A DNA stretch of 64,000 bases, from the NCBI RefSeq assembly GCF_035918235.1, contig NZ_CP109485.1:1-64000 (forward strand), read 5' to 3'. The notes beneath the pieces were generated by a model, which was not told where the DNA came from, ran no database searches, and saw only the letters and a program-made list of their open reading frames with translations. This DNA is from Streptomyces sp. NBC_01445 (GTDB taxonomy: Bacteria; Actinomycetota; Actinomycetes; Streptomycetales; Streptomycetaceae). This document shows, piece after piece, positions 1 through 9,263 of this stretch (positions within the stretch are counted from its first letter, which is position 1; every line of letters starts with the position of its first letter). The position numbers were made by a program, and so were the translations under genes.

Positions 1-139
1 GACGCGCCGCCGCTACGCGGCGGTTCCCGCGCTTCGCGCGGGAAGAACTCCCCGACTTCGTCGGGGAGTTGGCGTCACTCCGTGACGCCATGTCAGCACC
101 GCTTCGCGCTGCTGACGGCTCGGATCGCTCCGCGATCCG
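1..139. repeat. Telomere-like palindrome array of a linear replicon
   Basis: Six palindromes lie almost back to back: 7-23, 24-44, 46-70, 71-89, 92-116 (one mismatch) and 121-139. Each has a 7-11 bp stem and a three-base loop (TAC, TTC, TTC, TCC, TTC, TCC). On the complementary strand every loop reads GTA, GAA or GGA, that is, the GNA triloop closed by C-G pairs. Streptomyces telomeres are known to have this architecture: the 3' overhang folds into GNA hairpins that are patched by terminal-protein-primed synthesis. At a left end the 3' overhang would be the complementary strand, which fits. The first bases do not match the archetypal CCCGCGGAGCGGG start, so this would be a non-archetypal telomere or one missing a few terminal bases. 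Confidence 0.8.
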
Positions 140-408
140 GCCTAGCAGGCCCACGCTCCGCGCGGTCCCGCCAAAAACAGCTGGCTACACAGGCTGATCG
201 GTGGGGGTGACGGTGCGTCTGTGTGTGGCGCAGGCTCTCTTGACGATCCGTCATGCTTCTGGTCGGAATCGGACAAGGTGAGAACCTCCCAATCCCGTGT
301 GTGTCATCATGGCGAGCGGGCTAGATTATGGCCTGGATGCTTACCACCGACCGCCCCTGCTGGCCCTGACTTGACCCCTGCCGAGCATATCTATCACGGG
401 AGACCGTA

Positions 409-2517
409 ATGGCAGCAATGAAACTTCTTCCACATCAGGTCGAAGCTGTCGATGGGATTCTGAGGACCCTTCAGACCCCGGCCGATGGCTGTATGCCGGC
501 GCAGGGACTGCGGGCGCAGGTCGTCTCTGCAACTGGGTCGGGCAAGACATTGATGGCGGTGGAGGCAGCTCGCCGTCTGAAAGCGCGGCGGGTGTTGGTA
601 TTGGTGCCGACGCTGGATCTGCTGATGCAGACGGCCGCCGCGTGGCGGGCCGGCGGCCGTGGTGGGGGCATGGTGGGGGTGTGCTCGCTCAGTGCCGCGG
701 ACAGTCAGGGTGTGCCGTGCACGACCAGCGCGGAGGAGTTGCGGTTGTGGCTGCGGGGCCTGGAGCAGGTCACCGTGTTTGCTACCTACGCCTCGCTGGG
801 GCTGCGGACGCTGCAGCGGGCGCACGGAGCCGGGGTTGGGGTCTGGGACCTGGTCGTGGTCGACGAGGCGCATCGGACGAGTGGTGATGCTGGTAAGCCG
901 TGGGCGGCGGTGCATGACCAGCAGCAGATTCCGGCGCATCGTCGGTTGTATATGACGGCGACGCCGCGGGTGTGGGAGGCCGGTGGTGAGGTGCCGCGCA
1001 TGGTTGCTTCCATGGATCGGGACAGCGAGCTCTTCGGGCCGGTGGCGTATGAGTTGAAGCTGTCCGAGGCGATCCGGCGCGGGATCGTGGCGCCCTATCA
1101 GGTCGTCTGTGTGGATATCCGCGACGAGGACGTCCATCGGGCGCTGCAGGGCGAGCCGTTGGGTTCTGATCATGTGCGGGGTGCGCGGTTGGCGGCTTTG
1201 CAGACTGGGCTGCTGACGGCGGCTGTGGAGGAGAAGTTGCGCAGGATTCTGACGTTCCACAGTCGGGTTGCGGAGGCGGAGGCGATGGCGGCCGGGGTGC
1301 CGGCCGTTGCTGGGCAGTTGCACGCTGATGACCCTGAGCGGTTCCCAGCGCCGGGGCGTGTGTGGGCGCAGTGGCTGTATGGCGAGCATCCTCCCTCCCA
1401 CCGGCAGGCCGTGTTGCAGGAGTTCGCCTCGGATTTCATCCCGGGCACGGACGGTCGTGAGGTGAAGGCCGCGGTTCAGGTTCTGGGGTCCGTGAAGGTG
1501 CTGGGGGAAGGGGTCGATACGGCTCGCTGTGATGCGGTCGCTTTTATGGATGCGCGGGGTTCGATGGTGGACATCGTGCAAATGGTCGGACGTGCTCTGC
1601 GTATCCGGCCCGGTGAGGGAAAGCTCGCCACTTTGGTCGTTCCGGTATTTCTCGGTCCAGGCGAAGAAGGCGGGGAAATGCTGGTTTCGAATTCCTATGG
1701 CACCCTCAGTAAGGTTCTTGGAGCCTTGCGGGCGCACGACACAGAGACGATCGAGGCGCTCGCTGATCCCCGCGTGCGCAGCGGGAGTTGGGTCCAGGAT
1801 GAGGATCAGGAGGAAGTCGTCGAAGGCGCCGTTGATGAGCAGGGCGACAGCGGCGCGGATGTTGCTGGTGGCGAGGTTGCCGAGCCGGTGGTCAGTGGGC
1901 CGGCTGCGGAGTTGCTGAAGTTCAGTACGCCGCGGGATCCGGCGTTGATCGCGCAGTTCATCCGCCTGCGGATCATCGATCCGGAGAACGCCTACTGGCG
2001 GCGCGGCGTCCAGGCCTGCATCCAGTACCTCAAGGAGAGCGGAGCGCAGGTGCTGCAGGCGCCGCAGCGGTACGTGACGCCGGATGACTGGTCGCCTGCG
2101 CGGTTTCCGCTGGGGGTGTGGTTGGCGGATCAGCGCAAGTACTACAACGCGGAGCTGCTCGAGGGTGAGCGGGTACGGCAGTTGGACAAGCTGGGCATGG
2201 TGTGGAACGCGCACGACAGCGCCTTCGATGAAGGCCTCGCCGTCGCCCGGGCTTGGGCGCAAGAGCACGGGCATCTGCTGGCGCCGGTCAGTGCCGTCGG
2301 TGAGGGCGGGTTCCCGGTTGGGGTGTGGCTGAAGAACCAGCGGGCTGCCGCGCGGCAGGCCGTGGAGGCTGCTCTCGCGCACGAACAGGGCCGGCTGGTG
2401 CCTGCGGGAGGGTGGGGACTCTCAGAGAGCCGTCCCAGGGCGCGTTGGACGCGATCGACCCGGGCTGGGGCCACGCGTCCGGCGAGTCTGGGGTGCGCAC
2501 TAGCCCACGCCAGGTGA
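409..2517 (+). pseudogene. Terminal DEAD/DEAH helicase with helicase-associated repeats, frameshifted and truncated
   Basis: This is an SF2 helicase of the kind found next to Streptomyces telomeres (TtrA-like). Seen: Walker A ATGSGKT near residue 45, DEAH box VVVDEAHRT near 155, a motif VI-like VQMVGRALRIRPG near 390, and two C-terminal helicase-associated repeats (pattern FPLGVWLADQR and FPVGVWLKNQR). The ATG at 409 follows GGGAG. The reading frame breaks in the G-rich run near 2408-2420. The expected continuation (GALDAIDPGW, typical of the next repeat) lies in another frame at about 2412-2480, and then homology stops near 2510. The gene has therefore both a frameshift and a lost 3' end. 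The 702-residue open frame may still yield a protein, but the last ~45 residues are out of frame. Confidence 0.75.
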
Positions 2518-2529
2518 AACGCGCCGTTC

Positions 2530-3302
2530 GTGGGTCGGCGGCGGGCGCAGGCGGCGCGGTTCACATCGCCGGATGCCTCCTCGCTGCGACCACCCGACCG
2601 AGACTGGCGCCATTCCTCGACAGCCCGATCCAGCAAGTTGCCGATCAGATCACCGAGATACCACCCCTTCTCGTACGCCATACGCCGCAGGTCTTCGCGC
2701 TCGGCTTCGGCCAAGGTGATGAACTCCGGGTGGGCGTCCTCTTGCTGGTAGCCGCAGCACAGCACGCGCATACAGCGGCTCGTGGCCGGTTTGATCTCTC
2801 GTGACTCCCACGGCGGATAGGGGTAACGCTCCATCCCTTCCGCGCACCGTTGGACTTCTTCATGCTTCTGCCGACGCAACCGCGGACTGTGCTTTCGCCC
2901 GTAGTGGTGCTCGAACCACTGGCGCCGCGCGGGATCGCGTATCTCACGCTGTACCTGGGCTACACGGTCGTTGATCCCCTCGACAATCCGGAGTGGAAGG
3001 GTATGGCGAGCGAAGCCAGCCTTCGGGTACGCGTGGTGCAACTTCATGTCACGTGCCCACTCAACCGCAGACCTTTTCTGCTTTCAGCTGTTACACCGGT
3101 CGCAGGCAGGCACGAGGTTCCACCAGATGTCCCGTCCCGCCCTGCCCGCCAACGGCGCTTCATGCTCAAGGGTCTGTGCCTGCTGCTCGTCGCAGTACAC
3201 ACAGCTGCGCCCGTGCGCCATCAAGACCATGATCCATACCCAGAGGGGCTGATTCCCCCGGTCCTTGCTCAGCAATTCCTGTCCGGCCGCTGTCATCTCC
3301 AC
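2530..3302 (-). pseudogene. HNH endonuclease interrupted by in-frame TGA
   Basis: Reading leftward from 3302, the protein carries CVYC, then EHEAPL, WWNLVPACDRCNS, then a TGA at 3084-3086, and continues in the same frame with KQKRSAVEWARDMKLHHAY and about 150 plausible residues. C-x2-C, the EHE metal site, N and CxxCN are the normal HNH/zinc arrangement. The residues after the stop are what this family shows after CNxxK, so the stop replaces one codon inside the HNH fold. The left limit is unclear because the open frame runs on into the antisense of the helicase gene; I place the end near the helicase break. It is probably a nonsense-mutated pseudogene. Readthrough cannot be excluded by eye. 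Confidence 0.7.
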
Positions 3303-3657
3303 CCCTCAGCAACTCGCTTCGGCGGCATCGTACGGAGAGCTACTGACAAACAGCCTGGCCGACGGGATAGCTCGCCATGCCAAAGGGCAGAGCGAGGGCT
3401 TCCAGGCTTTGGGACCTGTCAGCGCCCAGCTCGGAACCCGACCTCACCGACGTCGTTCTGCACCTGACGCCTCTCGACCCCAGGCGTCCCGCGCGGGATC
3501 TGAGGTTCGGGGCTCGGCTGCTCTCCGCAGGGAGTTGGCCTCGTGCTGAGCCTTCGCTGATCTGAACCGCGCGCGCCGATGGCGGGACACGAGAAGCGCC
3601 CGCAGTCGCCCACCGAGAAACCGGGGCGCCTTCATCGTTCTCTGGTAAGAATCATGC
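3303..3657. other. Intergenic stretch without recognisable gene
   Basis: Short open frames occur on both strands but none has a convincing start, ribosome binding site or recognisable motif. I see no tRNA, repeat or insertion-sequence end. Confidence 0.5.
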
Positions 3658-4197
3658 GTGGATGCAGGTACAGCAGCCGTGGCCGGAGAGGCAATCGGTG
3701 GAGGGCTGACGGGACTTACAGCAGTCGCGACAGGCATGTTTGGTCTTCGGACCGCCCGCCTTCAGCTCACCTCACAAGAGTCAGAAGCAGCCCGCCAACG
3801 CCGCTTCGAGAGCCTCACCGAGTGACGCGGGCCCCGCTCGCAGGCTTACGCGGAGTTCGTCGCTGCCGGCCAAGATCTGATCGACGCGCTGTACGGGCGC
3901 GAGGAGGAGTTCCACCAGCAGTTCGATGACCTTTGGGAGAACATCCGCGAGCGCCGCTCCACAGTAGCCATCGCAGGACCAGATGCCGTGGTGACGGCGG
4001 CAGGCGACTTCGCCGACGAGGTCAGGAACTTCAGGAACGAACTCGGTCGCGCACGAATCCAAAGATCTCGTGCGTTCAACGAGAAGTACCGCTTCGAACG
4101 TCGGCTGGACGCTTTCACCCGGGCGGCACGCGCAGCGCTGGAATACGAAGGCCACCCACCGGTCGGGCCTGCCTCGGAGGCAGCTCCGCAAGCATGA
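3658..4197 (+). pseudogene. Small membrane-anchored coiled-coil protein with in-frame TGA
   Basis: A frame beginning at the GTG at 3658 encodes a glycine/alanine-rich hydrophobic segment (AVAGEAIGGGLTGLTAVATG) and RTARLQLTSQESEAARQRRFESLTE. It then hits TGA at 3823-3825 and continues in the same frame with AYAEFVAAGQDLIDALYGREEEF to the stop before 4200. Streptomyces arms contain many proteins with this plan: an N-terminal membrane helix, a basic QR-rich linker, then the AYAEF signature and a helical domain. Both halves look genuine, so the TGA is most likely a disabling mutation. The downstream half could in principle start at 3988. Function unknown. Confidence 0.55.
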
Positions 4198-4277
4198 CCA
4201 GCGATGAATGCTAAGCGGCCTTCATCGTTTCGCATCACGGGGCCCTGCGCTCGCGCCCGCTGCCAAAGGCTGTTGAA

Positions 4278-4863
4278 TTAGGTTCGGGTGTTCTGAACGA
4301 ATGCGCTCCGGGCCACTTGATATTCATTCGTCACCCAGGCAAACGGACGTTGCTCGTCATCCGTCACCCATACCGGTTCGTCCTCTTCGAAAGCCGGGGT
4401 CCGGCCTGGAAATTGCAGCAAGTCTCCAAGGTCGGCCAGCCGGGATGCTGGGGGTATGAGCCGATCGGGGCCTTCCAGTTCCCAGGCGAGCAACCGCCTT
4501 GAGGAGGCGCTCGTACACCTCATCGGCGTGTTCGATCGATTCATCATGTCGCCGCTCGGCTTCTTCCCGCTGTCCCCTGGCTCTCTCCCTGACCGGCTCC
4601 TCGTTGCTGGCCTCGTCCTCATAGATCATGTGCAGCCAGGATGCGGCGCTCCAGCTGTGGTCGCAGGAACGCTTCAAGTCGTCGGCACGCGTCAGCACTT
4701 CGACGCATGCCTCGTGCTGGCTTGTCCTGCGTGCATGCACGAGTTGTGCCCGTCCCGCGGCCACTGCCGACTGGCGGGCTGCGCGGGCCTGCACGTAAAC
4801 CGCGGGTACGCCTACGACCGCGAGGGCCGCCGAGATCATGTAGGTGATCATTTGTATGGACAC
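4278..4863 (-). pseudogene. Membrane-anchored coiled-coil protein with 1-bp frameshift
   Basis: From the GTG at 4863 (or ATG 4851) the protein reads MITYMISAALAVVGVPAVYVQARAARQS, a membrane helix, then a charged helical region (HADEVYERLLKAVARL). Near 4486-4490 the natural continuation (ELEGPDRLIPPASRLADLGDLL) moves to the neighbouring frame and runs to a stop at 4278. The junction codons fit one inserted G. It has the same general plan as the disrupted gene at 3658-4197 but lies on the opposite strand. No enzymatic motif is visible. Confidence 0.6.
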
Positions 4864-5050
4864 ACGGTGATCGTAACGACGGCTGCTCGCCGGGTGAGGG
4901 CTGCCGCAGTGCCGTTGTCGTTGAAGACGGGGACCCGCCGCGGCAGGCCTCTGCTCGAGACAGAGCAGGTCGGAGCGCAGCGGATCTCGGTAGACACGGA
5001 AATACGCATATGCCTCGTCAGCACCTGTTCTGTCGGGCGATGATGGGCGT

Positions 5051-6967
5051 GTGCGTGCTTCACGATTGTTGATCACAGGGTTTCGGGGCTGGGAGCGGCT
5101 GGATCTGCGCCCCAAGGATCATGTGCTGCTGGCGGGGGTGCCCCGGGCGGGGCGTTCCGACATCATGGCGGCGCTGGCCCGCGTGTTGGATCCGGATGCC
5201 GGCCGGGGGGCGGCTCTCACCGATCTGTTCGACAGCACGCGCCGTACCGACGACAGTGGCACCGAGGAGGCTGCGGACACGGAACAAGTGGGGAGCGCGG
5301 ATCCGGACGTCGGGGACGGCGGATCCGAGTCCGCTTCGGCCGCGGAGCAGGCTCCGGAGGAAGAGCCGGTCGCCGAGTCTCCTGCGCTGCGTTGTGCGGA
5401 GGTTGAGGTGACGCTCACCGATTTCGACGCCGATGTGCAGCAGTTGGTCGACGGCTTCTTGGAGCCGCTAGATCCGTCGGGCTGTGCGAGCCAGGACGTG
5501 GATGTTCCCGCAGATGCTTCCTGGTGCGTGCGTCTGACGTATCGGCTCACCCATGACAGCGAGGCCGAGTCGCTGGAGTCGCTGGTGTACTTTCCGGCCC
5601 GCAGCAGTCCGGCGCGGGGGCAGTTCGCCAGGGTTCCTGCTGCCACGCGCCGGGCTCTGCCGGTGCTCGTACTGGACACCGCGGCGCCGTTGCAGCTGCG
5701 TGCCGGTGGGGCGTTCCGGCGCATTCTCGAGGAGCGGGATCCCAAGGCGGCTGCGGCCGCGTTCGACGTGCTGCGCGATGGGGTCGCCGAGGCTGTGGCC
5801 CGGTTGTCGGCCGATCCGGCGGTGGTCGAGGCTGTCGATGCGGTGCTGGCAGTCGGCGGAACCGGCGGCCGGTTCGGGGACCGGCCCGTCTCCGCTGCGG
5901 AGATGGGCTTCATGGCGGAGGATGGGTCTGTTGCCGCGTTGCTGCGCAGTCTGAGGGCTGCGGCCGACCTCGACGGCAGCGGTCTGCTCCCGTTGACCAG
6001 CCATGGCAGCACCGCGGGCGCCGTGTTGTCGGTGGCCGAGGCAATGCTGCTGGCCAATGTGCCGGGCGCGCTCGTCCTCGTCGACGACTTCGGTGACCGG
6101 CTCGATGCGGCGACGGCGGAACACCTCGCTGCCGTGCTGCGTGCGCAGTCGGGGCAGTTGTGGCTCTCGACTCGACGTCCCGAGGCGGCGCGTGCCTTCG
6201 AACCGACCGAGTTGGTCCGCCTGGTCCGCCATGGCGGCACCCGCACCCATCACCAGCTGACGCTGCCGACCGACCGCAAGATGCTGGTCGCGTTTCGTCA
6301 GCTGCACACCCAGCTGCTGGCCGCGCTTAGCTCGCCCACCGTCGCCATCACCGAGGGCCCGCATGACGTTGCGGTGCTGAGCATGGTGGACCGTCGCTTC
6401 CCGCCCCAGCAGCTGCCGCTGCCGGCGCACGGCGTGCGCCTGGTGGCGGCGGGAACAGGCATGGACGGAGGCATCGACCAGATCCCCCGGGTTGCCGAGT
6501 TGGCCCGGCAGCTGGGGTTTCGTGTCCTGGCGGTCGTGGACCGGGACAAGGAGACCGCCCAGTCCCGCGGGCAGCTCGACAAGATCAGAGCGGCGTGTGA
6601 TGCGGTGGTGCGGCTGCCTGCGGGGGCGATCGAGCAGGCGATGCTTGAGGGCATCGGCCTGGACGTCATCGCCGAGGCCAGCACCACACTGACCGTCTAT
6701 GGCATTCCTGACCCGGTGGCTGGACGCCTCGAGGAGCGGGCGGTCATCGACCTGTGCAAGGTGCTCCACAAGCACGGGCTGCACGAGCAGTTCCTGAGCG
6801 CCCTGTACGGCGAGACGAAGACGCATCCGCCGGTGATCGCGACGGTCCTGCTGACGCTCGCCGCGCAGGCGAACGCCGCCTACCGCGGCCCGGAACAGGT
6901 CGATCTCCTTTCGCTGCCCCGCCCCCAGGCCGTCCCCAGGGATGCACCCAAGGCAGACGAAGCATGA
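5051..6967 (+). CDS. OLD-family ATPase/TOPRIM nuclease, GajA-like
   Basis: The 638-residue protein has an N-terminal ABC-type ATPase beginning with RLLITGFRGWERLDL, where the P-loop is GVPRAGRSD at residues 29-37 (Arg instead of the usual Lys). An insert follows (about 60-110, acidic). A Walker B-like LVLVDDFGDRLD lies near 341. The C-terminal TOPRIM domain carries ITEGPHD near 430 and VVDRDKE near 495, the acidic metal-binding residues. OLD-type ATPase-TOPRIM followed by a UvrD-like helicase is the gene pair of the Gabija anti-phage system, in which GajA is a DNA-nicking endonuclease held in check by nucleotides. Its stop overlaps the next start by 4 bases (ATGA), so the two are translationally coupled. 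The degenerate P-loop is the odd point. Confidence 0.75.
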   Translation: MRASRLLITGFRGWERLDLRPKDHVLLAGVPRAGRSDIMAALARVLDPDAGRGAALTDLFDSTRRTDDSGTEEAADTEQVGSADPDVGDGGSESASAAEQAPEEEPVAESPALRCAEVEVTLTDFDADVQQLVDGFLEPLDPSGCASQDVDVPADASWCVRLTYRLTHDSEAESLESLVYFPARSSPARGQFARVPAATRRALPVLVLDTAAPLQLRAGGAFRRILEERDPKAAAAAFDVLRDGVAEAVARLSADPAVVEAVDAVLAVGGTGGRFGDRPVSAAEMGFMAEDGSVAALLRSLRAAADLDGSGLLPLTSHGSTAGAVLSVAEAMLLANVPGALVLVDDFGDRLDAATAEHLAAVLRAQSGQLWLSTRRPEAARAFEPTELVRLVRHGGTRTHHQLTLPTDRKMLVAFRQLHTQLLAALSSPTVAITEGPHDVAVLSMVDRRFPPQQLPLPAHGVRLVAAGTGMDGGIDQIPRVAELARQLGFRVLAVVDRDKETAQSRGQLDKIRAACDAVVRLPAGAIEQAMLEGIGLDVIAEASTTLTVYGIPDPVAGRLEERAVIDLCKVLHKHGLHEQFLSALYGETKTHPPVIATVLLTLAAQANAAYRGPEQVDLLSLPRPQAVPRDAPKADEA

Positions 6968-8640
6968 TCTACAAGCCGAACGATGCCCAGCGCAGCGTCA
7001 TCTCCAGCCAGGCCCCGGCGCTGGTGGTGCTGGGAGGGGCCGGCACCGGGAAAACGGTCACCGCCGTGGCAGCGGCCCGTGAGCATCTCCACGCCGCCGA
7101 CGGGCAGTTGCTCGCCGTCCGGCAGAAGCTCGTGAAGCAGGGGGTACGCAGCAGCATGCCAGCGCGGACGCGGGCACTGTTCCTGTCGTTCTCCCGCACC
7201 GCGGTGTCACAGATCATGGATCGGGCGGCGGGCGTGATCGGACGCCTCGGCCCGCGGCTCGAGGTCGCGACGTTCCACGGATTCGCCTGGCGGATCATCA
7301 CGGGCTTCGGCGCACATCACGGATTTCCTCCGCCACAGACGGTGCTGAGCAGCGCCAACAGTCGCGTTCCCGGCGCCCCGCCGGGCCTGGTCTACGACGA
7401 CTTGATCCCCTCCGCGAGTGATCTGCTGCGACTGCCCGCCGTCGCGGCTCACTACGCGCAGCGCTACAGCATCGTCATCTGCGACGAGTTCCAGGACACG
7501 AGCTCCGCCGAGTGGACCTTCCTCCAGTTGATCGCGCCGTCCGCACGACGGATCTTCCTGGGAGACGTGCATCAGAGCATTTACGGCGGCTTCAAGCCCG
7601 GAGTGAGCCCGGCGGCTCGCGTCGACGCCGCCATGGCGCTGCCGGGAGCTTGCAAGATCCAGCTCCCGGCCTCCAGCTACCGCGACCCCAGTGGCGTTCT
7701 GCCGGCGGCGGCCGAAGCTGCCCGCGCCCGCTGTTTCGCTGACCCGGCAGTTGCCGAAGCCGCCGGCACGGGCCGCTTGCGTGTGACCCCTGTGCTGCGG
7801 GGAACGGGCCACGACGAGGTCCTCGAGCTGGTCCGGCAGGCCCGGCGCGAGAAGGACACCGTCAGCGTCTTCACCCATGGCATCGCAGCCACGACGACAC
7901 TGTCCGATGCACTGACCGAGGCCCAACTCCCCCACGAACAAATCGGCTTCGGCGAGGCGCACGGTGAAGCACTGGCCGCCCAGCTCAGCCTGATCCAGTT
8001 CGCGCTCGGCGATGACAGCGCCCCGGTGCGCAGGACGCTGGCGGTGTTCGTCACCGCGGCCCTGCGCCGGGGCCGACAACTTCCCCCGCTGGCGGGGCAG
8101 ATGCTGCACTGCACGAACCCGATTCTGGAGCGTCGGCTGATGGGGCTCTTGGACGATCTGCGTGCGGCGAGGGGCGGCCCGGAAGCGGGCCTGGGTCAGC
8201 TGGCCGATGTAGTGTCCGGAGCCTATGCCCGCATCGGCGCCTCCCGCGGGCGGGAGGCCTGGCAGCAGGCGGCAGCGCGCACCCGCAGCACGCTGCGTCT
8301 GTTCGGCGGTGAGCAGAGCATCGCCGCGGTGACGACGGAACTTCTGCGGCTTCGCGACGACTCCCTGGTGGGCTCCCTGTCTCCGCGCCAGCGCCCGGTC
8401 CAGGTGATGAACCTTCATCAGACCAAGGGCCGCGAGGCGGACACGACGATCCTCCTGTTGGGGCCGGACGAGTTCTACGGCTACGAACAGGAGCCGTTCC
8501 CCGACGGGTCGCGGCTGCTATATGTCGTGTTGACCCGGGCACGGCGTACCGCGCATCTCGTCGTGCCCGGGCGCCCGCATCCTCTCTGGTCGCCGCTGGT
8601 CGCAGCCGTGTCCGCAGCCGCTTCGCAGCCCGCAAGCTAG
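6964..8640 (+). CDS. UvrD/Rep-like helicase, GajB-like
   Basis: SF1A helicase of 558 residues. Seen in order: Q-motif-like YKPNDAQRSVI, Walker A GGAGTGKT near residue 26, motif Ia FLSFSRTAV, motif II ICDEFQDTS, motif III LGDVHQSIYGGF, motif V MNLHQTKGREADT and motif VI LLYVVLTRAR. All helicase motifs look intact. It is shorter than UvrD (about 720) and close to the size of GajB. The ATG at 6964 overlaps the end of the upstream OLD-type gene, so both are made from one transcript. In Gabija systems GajB is thought to be activated by DNA ends made by GajA. The assignment to Gabija rests on gene pairing and domain order. Confidence 0.75.
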   Translation: MIYKPNDAQRSVISSQAPALVVLGGAGTGKTVTAVAAAREHLHAADGQLLAVRQKLVKQGVRSSMPARTRALFLSFSRTAVSQIMDRAAGVIGRLGPRLEVATFHGFAWRIITGFGAHHGFPPPQTVLSSANSRVPGAPPGLVYDDLIPSASDLLRLPAVAAHYAQRYSIVICDEFQDTSSAEWTFLQLIAPSARRIFLGDVHQSIYGGFKPGVSPAARVDAAMALPGACKIQLPASSYRDPSGVLPAAAEAARARCFADPAVAEAAGTGRLRVTPVLRGTGHDEVLELVRQARREKDTVSVFTHGIAATTTLSDALTEAQLPHEQIGFGEAHGEALAAQLSLIQFALGDDSAPVRRTLAVFVTAALRRGRQLPPLAGQMLHCTNPILERRLMGLLDDLRAARGGPEAGLGQLADVVSGAYARIGASRGREAWQQAAARTRSTLRLFGGEQSIAAVTTELLRLRDDSLVGSLSPRQRPVQVMNLHQTKGREADTTILLLGPDEFYGYEQEPFPDGSRLLYVVLTRARRTAHLVVPGRPHPLWSPLVAAVSAAASQPAS

Positions 8641-9263
8641 GGCGCGGCGGCAGGTGCCGTGGCGGCTGTGCTGGCCGCGGCCCGGGCCCCGTCTTGAGCC
8701 CTGCCCCCGGGCCCTTCCCCTGTATCCAGTGCGGGGCCGGTGTTGGCCGCTGGCGCCGAGTTCTTGTGCGGTCTGGTCAACACGCCGTCGCTCGGCTCGT
8801 CGTCCTGCCGTCTGGTGACGTGTGCGTGGTGCGCGCAGTGCGCGAAGCGTTCCGGCTTGGTGTGCTTTGACGCGTTGTGCTCGGCGTCGTTTGATCCGGT
8901 GTCCGGACTGGAGCGGGACGGGGCAACGGCCGTGAGTCTGGATGCTGGTGTGGCTCCGATGGGGGCGCATCGGTCTTCCCCTGTGGGGTGGACGTACGGC
9001 TGGGGGCGGTGTGCGCCAGTGGACAGAACGTGAAGGAGTCGTGTTCACTTCGTGACGCCGGAGTGTGCGGCCCCTTGCAGGGCGTCGCGCTGCCACGGCA
9101 GCTGCGGGGTCGGCCAGGCCCTGCGGGCTGGCAGGCGGGAAACACCGTGCACGGCAGAGCGCCCTGGTTCTTCCGGGGCGCTTCTTGACTCAAGTGACAC
9201 GGCGTTTCCTCCTTTCGACGCAGCGCCAGTGCGTCACGTCAGTGAGCACCAGGGGGAAAGATC
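8641..9263. other. Intergenic region with weak terminator-like hairpin
   Basis: About 620 bases without a convincing gene. Open frames are present on both strands but have no motif or ribosome binding site. A 7-bp stem (AGCGCCC/GGGCGCT, 9158-9164 with 9176-9182) could terminate transcription. Just before 9264 lie a GACGCA/TGCGTC inverted repeat (near 9218-9236) and the strong Shine-Dalgarno GGGGGAAAG for the next gene. Confidence 0.4.

Noticed and set aside
394..2382. 662-codon leftward open frame opposite the helicase
   Set aside because: Arg/Pro/His-rich shadow of the helicase gene; no motifs, and the forward frame carries intact helicase motifs.
3084..3825. Two in-frame TGA codons as selenocysteine or recoding sites
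   Set aside because: No SECIS-like hairpin seen after either TGA, the positions are not redox sites, and neighbouring genes carry ordinary frameshifts, so mutation is simpler.
8740..9033. 97-codon rightward frame between the Gabija-like pair and SEC-C gene
   Set aside because: Odd Cys/Trp/Gly composition, no ribosome binding site and no neighbour coupling.
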